Below are positions 11,622 to 20,032 of a stretch of DNA of 64,000 bases, piece after piece. The DNA is from Actinomyces wuliandei. GTDB lineage: Bacteria > Actinomycetota > Actinomycetes > Actinomycetales > Actinomycetaceae. The translations under genes were made by a program, and so were the position numbers. The notes beneath the pieces were generated by a model. The model made no database searches and was not told the DNA's origin. It saw only the letters and a list, made by a program, of their open reading frames with translations. Positions within the stretch are counted from its first letter, which is position 1; each line of letters opens with the position of its first letter. The stretch covers positions 2,108,001 to 2,172,000 of the forward strand of contig NZ_CP025227.1 of assembly GCF_004010955.1 (NCBI RefSeq), read 5' to 3'.

Positions 11622-13187
11622 ATGGAGACGCCTGCGGAGGCCAACCCCTGGTGGCCTGCCCCCACCGCCCCCGGGCCACTGGACGCGACCGTGGGCCTGC
11701 CCGGCTCAAAGTCGCTGACCGCGCGGGCACTGGTGCTCGCGGCGGTGGCCCGCGAGCCCACCGTGCTCACCGGTGTGCTGCGCTCGCGCGACACTGACCT
11801 CATGATCGCTGCCCTGCGCACCCTGGGCGTGCGTGTCGAGCAGGCCGAGCCCCCCCGGGAGCCAGCGGCCCCTGAGGGCCCCGCCACGGCGGGGCGCCCA
11901 GGCAGCGCAGGCGCTCCCCCGGGCGCTGGCTCCCGTCTGCGTGTCACACCGTCGTCCCTACCGCTCCACGTAGTGCCCGGGGGCAGCGTGGACTGCGGTC
12001 TGGCGGGCACGGTCATGCGGTTCGTCCCAGCCCTGGCAGTGCTGGCCGACGCCCCAGTGGTGCTCGACGGGGACCCGGCAGCGCGCCTGCGCCCGATGGC
12101 TCCCCTCCTGGAGGCCCTGGCCACACTGGGGGCCACGGTCACCTACCTGGGACGTCCGGGTTTCCTTCCGGTGCGCGTAGAGCCGGACGCCGATCGCCTC
12201 CTGGGTCCCGGGGCGGGGGCGTCCGCCCCGGGACCCAGGAGGCCTCACCGGGTGGAGGTGGACGCCTCCGGCTCCTCCCAGCTCCTCTCCGCCCTGCTCC
12301 TCGTGGCCCCCCTGCTGCCCGGCGGGCTGCAGGTCACCACCATCGGGGGCGTCCCCTCGCTGGCGCACGTGAGGATGACGGTGGAGGCACTGCGGCACCG
12401 CAGCGTGGTGGTGGAGGAGCCGGGCACACCCGGCCCGGGGGCGACCTGGCGGGTCCTCCCCGGGCTGCCCGTCGGCGGAGAGGTCGTCGTCGAGCCGGAC
12501 CTGTCCAACGCGGGGCCGTTCCTGGCCGCCGCCCTTGTGGCGGGCGGCACAGTGCGGGTACCGGGCTGGCCACCGTCGACCACCCAGGCCGGGGACGCCT
12601 GGCGCTCCCTGCTGCCGCGCATGGGTGGCAGCGTCACCCTGACCACCAGCCTCGTCGACGGGCAGGCCCTCCCTGTACTCTCTGCGCACGGGGACGGGCA
12701 GGTGCGCGGCATCGACGCCGACCTCTCCGACGTGGGTGAGCTGGCCCCCACAGTCGCAGCGCTGGCTGCGGTAGCCGCCCACCAGGGGCAGGGCAGCAGG
12801 CTTACAGGCATCGCCCACCTGCGCGGCCACGAGACGGACCGCCTGGCGGCCCTGTCCACCGAGATCCGCCGCCTGGGCGGTGACGCCCAGGAGACGCCGG
12901 ACGGCCTGGTCATCCGCCCAGCCCGCCTGCACGCTGCCCGACTACGCAGCTACGCCGACCACCGGATGGCGACCTTCGCCGCTGTCGTGGGCCTGGCCGT
13001 GGAGGGCGTGGAGGTCGATGACGTGGGGTGCACCTCCAAGACCCTGCCGGGCTTTGCCGGGATGTGGCAGACCATGCTCGACGACGCAGACCGCAGGGGC
13101 TGCGGGGAGCAGGAGGACCGCCGCAGCGACGGCCACCGTGGTTCGTGTGGTGCCGGTGTCACGGCTGCCCGGGACACCCACGGCTGA
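11622..13187 (+). CDS. aroA: 3-phosphoshikimate 1-carboxyvinyltransferase (EPSP synthase)
   Basis: A 521-residue shikimate-pathway enzyme that joins PEP and shikimate 3-phosphate. Motifs: LPGSKSLTARALVLAA, CGLAGTVMRF, SGSSQLLSALLLVAP, LSNAGPFLAAALVAGG, DLSDVGELAPTVAAL, RGHETDRLAAL and RSYADHRMATF. It is 80-90 residues longer than usual because of a Pro/Ala/Gly-rich insert (about residues 73-108) and a C-terminal tail after the SKTLPGF block. I chose ATG 11622, 4 nt after icd; a TTG at 11601 inside the end of icd is an alternative. No strong ribosome-binding site is seen, so coupling to icd is likely. Its stop overlaps the rsgA start. Confidence 0.95.
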   Translation: METPAEANPWWPAPTAPGPLDATVGLPGSKSLTARALVLAAVAREPTVLTGVLRSRDTDLMIAALRTLGVRVEQAEPPREPAAPEGPATAGRPGSAGAPPGAGSRLRVTPSSLPLHVVPGGSVDCGLAGTVMRFVPALAVLADAPVVLDGDPAARLRPMAPLLEALATLGATVTYLGRPGFLPVRVEPDADRLLGPGAGASAPGPRRPHRVEVDASGSSQLLSALLLVAPLLPGGLQVTTIGGVPSLAHVRMTVEALRHRSVVVEEPGTPGPGATWRVLPGLPVGGEVVVEPDLSNAGPFLAAALVAGGTVRVPGWPPSTTQAGDAWRSLLPRMGGSVTLTTSLVDGQALPVLSAHGDGQVRGIDADLSDVGELAPTVAALAAVAAHQGQGSRLTGIAHLRGHETDRLAALSTEIRRLGGDAQETPDGLVIRPARLHAARLRSYADHRMATFAAVVGLAVEGVEVDDVGCTSKTLPGFAGMWQTMLDDADRRGCGEQEDRRSDGHRGSCGAGVTAARDTHG

Positions 13188-14281
13188 TGGCACGCAGGGA
13201 CACCGGTACCGACGACCCTCGGGTGCGCGTGCGCCCGGGCAGGGGATCGCGCCCGCGCACCAAGCAGCGCCCAGCACACACCGACGCCCGCCTGGGCATG
13301 GTCACCCGCATCGACCGGGGGCACTACCGCATCCGCCTGGAGGAGCACGGCCTGGGCCTGGACGGCAGCGGGGACGTGACGGCGATGAAGGCCCGCGAGC
13401 TGGGGCGGGGCAAGGTGGTGGTCGGTGACCGCGTGGCCGTGGTCGGCGACGTGTCCGGGCGGGCGGGCAGCCTGGCCCGCATGGTCCGGGTGGAGGAGCG
13501 CCGCACCCTCCTGCGTCGCAGCGCCGAGGACGGGGAGGCCGCAGGCAGCGAGCGTCCCGTCGTGGCCAACGCCGACCTGCTGGTGGTCGTCACCTCTGTT
13601 GCCCGCCCGCAGCCGCGTCCTCGCATGATTGACCGCTTCCTCGTGGCTGCCTATGAGGCTGGCATGGAGCCGCTCCTGGTCCTGACCAAGACGGACCTGG
13701 CAGACCCCCGCCCCCTGCTGGACACCTACCACCCGCTGGGGGTCACCGCACTGACCACGCACCTGGGTCCCGGCCAGGACGAGGGCGTGGGCGCGGTGCG
13801 CCAGGCCCTGACCGGGCGGGTCTCGGTCCTGGCAGGGCACTCGGGGGTGGGCAAGTCCAGCCTGGTCAATGCCCTGGTTCCCGGTGCGGACCGGGCCACC
13901 GGAGACGTCAACGCGGTGACCGGACGGGGACGCCACACCTCCACGAGCCTGCAGGCCCTGGAGCTGCCGGGAGGCGGATGGGTCATCGACACCCCGGGGG
14001 TGCGCTCCTTCGGGGTCTCCCACGTCGAGGCCGACGACCTGCTCCGTGCCTTCCCCGACCTGGCAGCGGCCGCGCAGCAGTGCCCACGCGGCTGCACGCA
14101 CCTGGAGGGTGCCCGCGACTGCGCCCTGGACACCTGGGCGTCACAGGACCGGGCCGCGCCCGCTGTGCCCCAGTCCTGTGACGAGGCACCCCAGTCAGCG
14201 CTACGGCGCCGCTTTCGCGTGGACTCCTTCCGTCGCCTGCTGGTGCCCTCCCTCCAGGCGCAGGACCCGACGCGGTCCTAG
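13187..14281 (+). CDS. rsgA: Ribosome small-subunit GTPase RsgA
   Basis: A 364-residue circularly permuted GTPase that helps mature the 30S subunit. ATG 13187 shares one base with the aroA stop (TGATG). The GTPase motifs run in permuted order: G4 TKTDL, then G1 GHSGVGKSSLVN, then G3 DTPGVRSFG. They are preceded by an OB-fold domain starting near ARLGMVTRIDRGHYRI. The C-terminal zinc-binding segment CPRGCTHLEGARDC has the family's Cys/Cys/His/Cys pattern. An Arg-rich N-terminal extension of about 30 residues precedes the OB fold. Confidence 0.95.
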   Translation: MARRDTGTDDPRVRVRPGRGSRPRTKQRPAHTDARLGMVTRIDRGHYRIRLEEHGLGLDGSGDVTAMKARELGRGKVVVGDRVAVVGDVSGRAGSLARMVRVEERRTLLRRSAEDGEAAGSERPVVANADLLVVVTSVARPQPRPRMIDRFLVAAYEAGMEPLLVLTKTDLADPRPLLDTYHPLGVTALTTHLGPGQDEGVGAVRQALTGRVSVLAGHSGVGKSSLVNALVPGADRATGDVNAVTGRGRHTSTSLQALELPGGGWVIDTPGVRSFGVSHVEADDLLRAFPDLAAAAQQCPRGCTHLEGARDCALDTWASQDRAAPAVPQSCDEAPQSALRRRFRVDSFRRLLVPSLQAQDPTRS

Positions 14282-14790
14282 CACCGCCTCCCGGTGCCCG
14301 GGTCAGCCCAGATCAGCCAAGGTCCCGGCACCTGCAGGGCACCAGCCCGGCACCCGGTCTCGCCCAGGCCCGCAGCAACCCTCCGGCACCCGCGTCCCTC
14401 CGGCAGCTGAGAGGACTCGGGCCCGGCCAGGTCCGGATATGGGCGGGCACCGGGCCGTCCACCGTGTCGACGCCGGGTCGTCGACCGGGTTCTCATACAC
14501 CCCACTACCGGGCCTTCCGTCCCATACCACGCCATTGTGTGCGGAACATCACTATCTACTCTGCGTCACAGTTAGACGGTCCTCAGTGCCACTGAGCCGA
14601 CGGGCCACCACCCCCCGAGAGGAGCGGCCCCACCCCGTCTTGCCCAGAAATACCGGAGAAAAGCGGCCTTCACGGGAGCGTCAACCATATCCCGCAACAT
14701 ACCTGCATAGGAATAACAGCTCCATTGCAAGGTTCAACTACTGAGTCGCTTTGGTCGTTTCCACAACCAGAGGCGCGTTATTCTCCTGCC
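14282..14790. other. Intergenic region upstream of the HTH regulator
   Basis: 509 nt without a gene. The left part is GC-rich and repeats short CCCGGCACC-like words. The right part (about 14530-14790) is clearly AT-richer than its surroundings, as expected for the promoter region of the regulator starting at 14791. I cannot assign a -35/-10 pair with confidence and see no RNA gene. Confidence 0.5.
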
Positions 14791-15525
14791 ATGCACAACA
14801 GTAGTCTGACATCACTGCCCCGCCCGGCACTCAACGACCTGTCCGCGCGCGCCGACCTGTCCGCCGCGCGTCGGCGTGTTCTTGAGATCGTCGAGGCCTC
14901 CGCCGAGCCCATGACCGCGGTCCAGATCGCGGACGCCCTCAACCTCCACCACAACACGGTCCGTGAGCACCTCGACGCGCTCGCTGCCGCCGGCTTCATC
15001 GCCGTGTCCACACGCCCCACGGGCAAGCGGGGACGGCCCGCCCTGCGCTACTCCTCCACCGCCCCGGACCCGCGTCAGGTCGTCGAGTCCTACGTGCACC
15101 TCCTGGACTCCATCGCCCAGACGCTCGACAGCCGGGAGGACGCCCGCGCCATGGCGCTGGAGATCGGCAGGCTCTGGGCCGAGCACACCCCCGTGGTCCT
15201 GGAGACGGCCACTGCGGCAGGCAACACCGTCAAGGAGCGCATGACCGCGCTCCTACCGCACCTGGCCATGATGGGCTTCGCCCCGGAGGTCAACGGCGAC
15301 GACATCGTGCTGCGCTCCTGCCCGCTGGTGACCCAGGGCCACACGCCTCACTCCCTTCTGTGCACCATGCACGAGGGCTTCCTTCGCGCCGTGGCCGACC
15401 TGGACGACCAGCCCTCCGACAGGGACCCTGACACCGTGCCGGAGCGGATCCGCGTCATCCCCTTCGCCGGGGACGGCTGCCACCTGCGCACCAACGTGCT
15501 CGCGGCCAAGAACGCTGAGGCCTGA
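14791..15525 (+). CDS. ArsR/DeoR-like HTH regulator with C-terminal cysteine set (COG2345-like)
   Basis: A 244-residue cytoplasmic transcription factor. Residues 25-85 form a winged helix-turn-helix (MTAVQIADALNLHHNTVREH followed by the wing TGKRGRPALRY). The C-terminal half carries Cys177 (RSCPLV), Cys191 (LLCTMHEGF) and Cys230 (GDGCHL). This resembles COG2345 regulators, some of which (SufR type) bind an iron-sulfur cluster through such cysteines. It stands alone ahead of the nitrate/molybdenum-cofactor island and could be its redox, NO or iron-sulfur sensor; that role is inference. A strong terminator follows at 15597. Confidence 0.75.
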   Translation: MHNSSLTSLPRPALNDLSARADLSAARRRVLEIVEASAEPMTAVQIADALNLHHNTVREHLDALAAAGFIAVSTRPTGKRGRPALRYSSTAPDPRQVVESYVHLLDSIAQTLDSREDARAMALEIGRLWAEHTPVVLETATAAGNTVKERMTALLPHLAMMGFAPEVNGDDIVLRSCPLVTQGHTPHSLLCTMHEGFLRAVADLDDQPSDRDPDTVPERIRVIPFAGDGCHLRTNVLAAKNAEA

Positions 15526-15596
15526 GCCCTCAGTCCGAGCACCAAGCTCATCACAGACACCAACCACGCACGACGACATCGGCCCGAGGACCGGTC

Positions 15597-15636
15597 ACGG
15601 GGGAGGGCAGGCACCCAAGTGCCTGCCCTCCCCCGT
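15597..15636. terminator. Perfect 18-bp hairpin terminator
   Basis: The arms 15597-15614 and 15619-15636 are exactly complementary with loop CCAA. It lies 72 nt after the stop of the HTH regulator and just beyond the end of the minus-strand nitrite reductase remnant, so it may serve both directions. Confidence 0.85.
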
Positions 15637-15663
15637 CTCGTCTGCCGACACCTCCGCCACCCG

Positions 15664-15842
15664 CTACGCGGTGACGTGAAGCACGCCCCTGGCCCCCTTC
15701 TCCGTGTCGGTGAAGGAGTGGGTGACCATCACGTAGCTGCCCGGCTCGGCAGGAACACACTCCACGCACCCTCCCTGGGCCGGGTGATGCCCGAGTGCTG
15801 CGCGGTGAAGGTGTAGACCAGGGACTCCCCGGGGACGATGGG
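15664..15842 (-). pseudogene. Remnant of a copper-containing nitrite reductase/multicopper oxidase
   Basis: Two pieces in different frames. The upstream piece (15842-15786) reads PIVPGESLVYTFTAQHSGI, the typical second cupredoxin domain entry of NirK/AniA-type enzymes. The downstream piece (15771-15664) includes PAEPGSYVMVTHSFTDTEKG and ends ARGVLHVTA plus TAG, the typical C-terminal strand pair. Over 100 residues that normally separate them, including copper ligands, are missing. This looks like a decayed gene for reduction of nitrite to nitric oxide. Its position next to nitrate-respiration genes fits a former denitrification step. The rest of 15526-16140 holds only the terminator and the upstream region of the DUF2249 gene. 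Confidence 0.7.
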
Positions 15843-16140
15843 GCGCATGGCGTCGTCGGGTGGGGTGATCCCGGCGTGGAAAGGGCAGCGGTAACCAGCC
15901 AGGCCACACGACAGCGTTGCGGCGCGCCTGGGCACGGAGTCCCCGTCGTCGTCATGACGACCAGTGCCCCGCGCACCCTCGCGCGCACCTGGGCACAGGC
16001 ACCTTGGTGGGGCACCGTCACCCCCAATCCAGGCACGCACCTCCACGCACCTGGGCACGGGCACCTCCGCCCCCGGAGCGGGAGTAGGCTGGTGCGTATC
16101 GCCGCGCGAGGTGGCACGCACGCAGCAAGGAGAGAACACC

Positions 16141-16443
16141 ATGAGCCAGCCTCCCAACCTCATCCCCGTTACTGAGGCCGCCTCCTCAGGCAGCTCCTGC
16201 GGGTGCGCGGAGCATGCTGAGCGCCTGGCGCTGGACGTCCGCCCGATCCCGCACCGGCTGCGCCACCCCGCCGTCATCGGCGCCGCCTCCTCCCTGCAGG
16301 TGGGCGAGGGCTTCGACCTCCTCGCCCCGCACACGCCCACCCCTCTGCTCAACCAGCTCGACGAGCTGCCTGTCACCTTCCAGTACACGGTGCTGGAGCA
16401 GAGCGAGGGCTACGCCCGCGTCGAGATCCTGCGCACAGCCTGA
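16141..16443 (+). CDS. DUF2249 domain protein
   Basis: A 100-residue protein with AAGGAG 8 nt before the ATG. The DUF2249 core covers residues 30-100: LDVRPIPHRLRHPAVIGA, then GEGFDLLAPHTPTPLLNQL and a C-terminal FQYTVLEQSEGYARVEI. The N-terminal part has SGSSCGCAEH, a Cys pair that could bind a metal. The biochemical role of DUF2249 is not established, but such proteins often sit with nitrate, nitrite and NO genes. It is 4 nt upstream of moaA in the same operon, supporting a role linked to nitrate respiration or molybdenum cofactor supply. Confidence 0.85.
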   Translation: MSQPPNLIPVTEAASSGSSCGCAEHAERLALDVRPIPHRLRHPAVIGAASSLQVGEGFDLLAPHTPTPLLNQLDELPVTFQYTVLEQSEGYARVEILRTA

Positions 16444-16447
16444 CGGG

Positions 16448-17614
16448 ATGACGCACCACCGGGTGGTGGCGCGCCGGGTCGCACTACCCGCGCCCGTCGT
16501 GCGTCCACGCCCCCTCCTGCCCGACGGTGTGCCAGAGCGCCTGACCGACCGCTACGGACGCACAGTGCGCGACCTGCGGCTGTCAGTCACCGACCGCTGC
16601 AACCTGCGGTGCACCTACTGCATGCCCGCCGAGGGCCTGGAGTGGATCCCCGGCCCGCTCCTGCTGACCACGGAGGAGATCGCCCGCCTAGCGCGGCTCG
16701 CCGTGGAGCGCCTGGGGGTGGAGCGGATCCGTCTGACCGGGGGCGAGCCCCTGGTGCGCCGCGACCTGGAGGCCATCGTGAAGGCCCTGTCCGGGCTGCG
16801 GACCGGGTCGGGGAGCCGACCCGACATCGCCCTGACCACCAATGGGCTGGGCCTGCGCAGGCGAGCCGCCGCCCTGAGACAGGCTGGCCTGGACCGGGTC
16901 ACCATCTCCATCGACACCCTCGACCCCCGGGGCTACGCTGAGCTGACCCGCCGGGACCGGCTGGACGACGCCCTGGCCGGAGCTGAGGCGGCGCAGGCCG
17001 CTGGGCTGTCCCCGCTCAAGGTCAACGCGGTGGCGCTGCCGGGCACCCTGGAGGAGCAGGCGCCCCTGCTGCTGCGCGAGTGCCTGCGCCGAGGGTGGCA
17101 GCTGCGGTTCATCGAGCACATGCCGCTGGGGCCGCAGGACTCCTGGCGGGCAAACGGCGTCGTCAGCGCGGAGGAGGTCCTGGAGACCCTGCGCACGGCA
17201 GGATTTGAGCTGACCGAGCAGGGGCGCCCGGAGGGCCGCCCGGCCGCCCTGTGGCACGTGGCCGCAGGGGGGGACCACCCGGCGGGGGACGTGGGGATCA
17301 TCGCCTCCGTCACCGCGCCCTTCTGCCAGGACTGCGACCGCACCCGGGTCACGGCTGACGGCCGGGTCATGCCGTGCCTGTTCTCCTCCCAGGAGACCGA
17401 CCTGCGCGGCCCGCTGCGCGCCGGCGCCGACGACGACGAGCTGATCCGCATCTGGGCAGGCGCCATGTGGCTCAAGCCGAGGGCTCACGGGTCGGACACG
17501 CCGCGCCCGGTAGCGGAGGACACCGCCAGCGCACCCGGCACGACCAGGGCAGGGACCAGCGACAGGGGAGGCTTTGCCCGCCCGCTGAGGACCATGTCGG
17601 CCATTGGCGGGTAG
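16448..17614 (+). CDS. moaA: GTP 3',8-cyclase MoaA
   Basis: A 388-residue radical SAM enzyme that turns GTP into 3',8-cyclo-GTP, the first step of molybdenum cofactor synthesis. The N-terminal cluster ligands are Cys51, Cys55 and Cys58 (CNLRCTYC), followed by GGEPLVRRDL. The second cluster, which binds GTP, uses Cys293, Cys296 and Cys310. The protein ends FARPLRTMSAIGG; the terminal Gly-Gly is required for activity in this family. It starts 4 nt after the DUF2249 stop. MoaC, the next enzyme, is encoded as a fusion further downstream. Confidence 0.96.
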   Translation: MTHHRVVARRVALPAPVVRPRPLLPDGVPERLTDRYGRTVRDLRLSVTDRCNLRCTYCMPAEGLEWIPGPLLLTTEEIARLARLAVERLGVERIRLTGGEPLVRRDLEAIVKALSGLRTGSGSRPDIALTTNGLGLRRRAAALRQAGLDRVTISIDTLDPRGYAELTRRDRLDDALAGAEAAQAAGLSPLKVNAVALPGTLEEQAPLLLRECLRRGWQLRFIEHMPLGPQDSWRANGVVSAEEVLETLRTAGFELTEQGRPEGRPAALWHVAAGGDHPAGDVGIIASVTAPFCQDCDRTRVTADGRVMPCLFSSQETDLRGPLRAGADDDELIRIWAGAMWLKPRAHGSDTPRPVAEDTASAPGTTRAGTSDRGGFARPLRTMSAIGG

Positions 17615-17728
17615 ACGGCCCTGGGCAGGCCCTCCCCCGCCCGGTGGCGGAGTCCAGGGCACTGAGTACTGTTCCCGGTCCGCGGCTACGATGTCACGAC
17701 CCACGACGTCTCACCCCACGGAGCCCTG

Positions 17729-18007
17729 ATGAGCACCCCGCTTTCTGATCCTGCTATCACCCTGACGCTACGCTACTTCGCGGCAGCCGCCGACGCGGCC
17801 GGGTGCGCGGAGGAGCGCCTGGAGGTCCCCGCTGGAACGACCCTGGCCGGACTGCGCGAGGCGCTGGCCGGCAGGAGCCTGGCCATGGCCCAGGTGGTCT
17901 CGGTGTCCAGCTACCTGGTCAACTCCCTGTCCACCCCCTCGGACGCGCTCACGCCCCTGGTGGACGGGGACGCCGTTGACGTCCTGCCTCCCTTCGCGGG
18001 CGGGTGA
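17729..18007 (+). CDS. moaD: Molybdopterin synthase sulfur carrier MoaD
   Basis: A 92-residue ubiquitin-fold protein (ITLTLRYFAAAADAAGCAEE). It ends DVLPPFAGG, the C-terminal Gly-Gly that MoeB adenylates and that is then converted to thiocarboxylate to supply the dithiolene sulfur. It follows moaA by 114 nt in the same direction. Its partner MoaE is encoded convergently at 19213-19689. The four-half-site repeat element begins 15 nt after its stop. Confidence 0.93.
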   Translation: MSTPLSDPAITLTLRYFAAAADAAGCAEERLEVPAGTTLAGLREALAGRSLAMAQVVSVSSYLVNSLSTPSDALTPLVDGDAVDVLPPFAGG

Positions 18008-18022
18008 GCCACACTCGTCACG

Positions 18023-18244
18023 GCTGCACATCTTCATCGGCGCCAGGCAGTCGCGACTGGCGGAGAACGGCGAAACTGTGCTCCTGGATGCCGGTAGCAG
18101 GACTGCCCAGGAGGCCCAAGATGTGCAGCAAGAAGGTTGCTGCACATCTTCAAGGTGCTGGCTGCAGCATCAAGCCCATCGTTACGCGCAGTTACGCGCA
18201 ATCGCCTCCACCGTGCAACTGGTTGCACCGTGAAGATGTGCAAC
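18023..18244. repeat. Four-half-site GATGTGC element, copy 1
   Basis: Half-sites: GCTGCACATCTTC (18023-18035), AAGATGTGCAGC (18118-18129), GCTGCACATCTTC (18139-18151) and GAAGATGTGCAAC (18232-18244), in orientation forward, reverse, forward, reverse. The two central sites form a perfect 12-bp dyad around a 9-nt spacer (AAGAAGGTT). The segments between the outer and central sites (82 and 80 nt) do not match those of the other copies. It fills the gap between moaD and the CMD-like gene: 15 nt after the first and ending 22 nt before the second. Other copies lie at 24721, 39571 and 59877. Confidence 0.9.
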
Positions 18245-18266
18245 GGCGTAGTAGTAGTGTGGACGC

Positions 18267-19088
18267 GTGGACCAGGAGAGAAGCAGGTACGAGCGCGGCA
18301 GGAGCGTCCTCTCGGAGATCGAGAACGACCCCGGGGGCTCCGTCCTGGACGACCTCGCCGCCTTCTGCCCGGACCTTGAGCGGCTGGTCGTCGAGTTCTG
18401 CTACGCCGACGTGCTCGACCGCCCCGGCCTCCCCCGGCCGGAACGCCAGCTTGCCACCGTCGCCGCCCTGGCAGCCCTGGGCAACGCCCCCAGCCAGCTC
18501 CGGTTCCACACCAAGGGTGCGCTCAACGTCGGCTGCGCCCCGGAGCACATTATCGAGTCCTTGATACAGCTCACCGTCTACGCCGGGTTTCCGGCCGCCC
18601 TCAACGCGGTGTCGGCGGCGCGGGACGTCTTCGCGGAGCAAGGTGTCGTCCCCACGCCCGCACGCCACCAGACTGACGCCCTGTCCCGCTTTGAGACGGG
18701 CTCAACGCTCCTGGAGAAGATTGACGGCACGGGTGGCACCGCAGTCATCAGCTCCCTGTCCGACATCGCCCCCGACCTTGGGCGCTTTATCGTCGAGTAC
18801 TCCTTTGGTGACGTCTATGCCAGGCCGGGGCTGTCCCTGCGACTGCGCGAGCTTGTCACCGTCGCCGCCTGCACCGCCCTGGGCACGTGCGTACCGCAGC
18901 TGCGTATTCACATGCAGGGCTACCTCAACGTCGGTGGAACCACAGAGGAGCTCACCGAGATCATCATCCAGATGGCCGTCTACGCCGGGTTCCCTGCGGC
19001 TCTCAACGCCCTTACCCAGCTTCGGGCACTGCTGGCCGAGCAGGAGACCCCTCAGCAAGCCGCGAGCAGCCCAGGTAGTCACGGGTAA
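18267..19088 (+). CDS. Carboxymuconolactone decarboxylase family protein, two tandem CMD domains
   Basis: A 273-residue protein made of two CMD repeats (about residues 20-125 and 150-260), each with the pattern LRFHTKGALNVG or LRIHMQGYLNVG followed by VYAGFPAALNA. This resembles gamma-carboxymuconolactone decarboxylase (PcaC). Neither repeat has the CxxC of AhpD peroxidases, so a peroxidase role is unlikely. No other beta-ketoadipate pathway gene is nearby, and the substrate is unknown. The start GTG at 18267 has no clear ribosome-binding site and lies 22 nt after repeat element copy 1. Confidence 0.82.
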   Translation: MDQERSRYERGRSVLSEIENDPGGSVLDDLAAFCPDLERLVVEFCYADVLDRPGLPRPERQLATVAALAALGNAPSQLRFHTKGALNVGCAPEHIIESLIQLTVYAGFPAALNAVSAARDVFAEQGVVPTPARHQTDALSRFETGSTLLEKIDGTGGTAVISSLSDIAPDLGRFIVEYSFGDVYARPGLSLRLRELVTVAACTALGTCVPQLRIHMQGYLNVGGTTEELTEIIIQMAVYAGFPAALNALTQLRALLAEQETPQQAASSPGSHG

Positions 19089-19212
19089 GCAGTACGCGCA
19101 GCACTGGTAGCACGGGACGCAGCCAGCGAGGCGCCACTGCGGCCAGCCCAGGCCTCAGCACCAGCAGGCGCGCTCCTGGAAGTGGCAGCAATGACAGCAC
19201 CGTCCGGCTTCC

Positions 19213-19689
19213 TCAGCCCAGGTTGGTCCACTGGGCGGTCCCGTCGGTGAAGCGCTGGTATTTCCACACCGGGAGGCTCCTCTTGACCTCCTCGACCAGC
19301 TCACTGAGGGCTGCGAAGGCGGGTTCGCGGTGGTCGGCGCTGACTGCTACGGCGAGCGCGGTGTCGCCCACCACCAGGTCCCCGACACGGTGGACAACCC
19401 CTAGGGCGCGCACGCCGTGGCACACCCCCACCTCGGTGGCGATCCGGGCGGCGACGTCCCTGGCCGTGGGGTGGCAGGCGTAGTGGATACCTATAACCTC
19501 GCGCCCGCCGTCGTGGTCACGTACCACGCCACTGAAGGTGACGAGGGCTCCGGCGGCGGAGTCCTCCACCAGGCCTGCCAGGTCGGTGACGCTGACCGGG
19601 ACTGTGGTGACCTCGGCCCGCACCACGCGCGCCCGGCTCCCTGCGGGTACGGCGGCACACGACCCAGGGCTCTGCTCGCTCATGGTCAT
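19213..19689 (-). CDS. moaE: Molybdopterin synthase catalytic subunit MoaE
   Basis: A 158-residue protein that, with MoaD, inserts the two dithiolene sulfurs to make molybdopterin. Motifs: LVTFSGVVRDHDGG, HRVGDLVVGD, VSADHREPAF and the active-site region VKRSLPVWKYQRF with catalytic lysines. The start at 19689 is favoured because TGGAGG is 6 nt upstream; ATG 19683 is an alternative. It converges with the CMD gene (124 nt apart) and diverges from the moeA-moaC gene. Confidence 0.94.
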   Translation of the reverse strand: MTMSEQSPGSCAAVPAGSRARVVRAEVTTVPVSVTDLAGLVEDSAAGALVTFSGVVRDHDGGREVIGIHYACHPTARDVAARIATEVGVCHGVRALGVVHRVGDLVVGDTALAVAVSADHREPAFAALSELVEEVKRSLPVWKYQRFTDGTAQWTNLG

Positions 19690-20032
19690 CAAGCGCCTCC
19701 ATCGCGTCCCGTCCTCACCTACCTGGCAGCGTCCCCAAGGCTACCTGCGGCCACCGCGCCCGGACCATGAGGCAGGCAGGGGCAGGACATCACGCCCCCG
19801 ATGGCCGACCAGCCTCGAACCGCCCGGAACCACCGCCACAGTAGCGGGTGCTACGGGCCGGGAGGGTGTCCTGCGGGGCGGGGGGAGCGTCGGGAGGCCC
19901 TGGAAAGGCTGGAGGAGCCAGCGTGACAGCCGTGCCGAGGACCGTGACAGCCGTACCGGGGGGACAATGACGCCGCGTCCAACCCGCACCCGCGCGGCGC
20001 CGCCGCGCGAGCCCTCACGGAAGGAGCCCCGC
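19690..20032. other. Divergent intergenic region between moaE and moeA-moaC
   Basis: 343 nt without a gene. The notable element is a direct repeat, CGTGACAGCCGT at 19922-19933 and 19943-19954, spaced exactly 21 bp (two helical turns), about 80-110 nt before the moeA start. That geometry suits a regulator bound on one face of the DNA. No promoter pair is assigned. Confidence 0.5.

Noticed and set aside
18267-19088. AhpD-like peroxidase
   Set aside because: Neither CMD repeat has the CxxC motif; both match the PcaC-like pattern instead.
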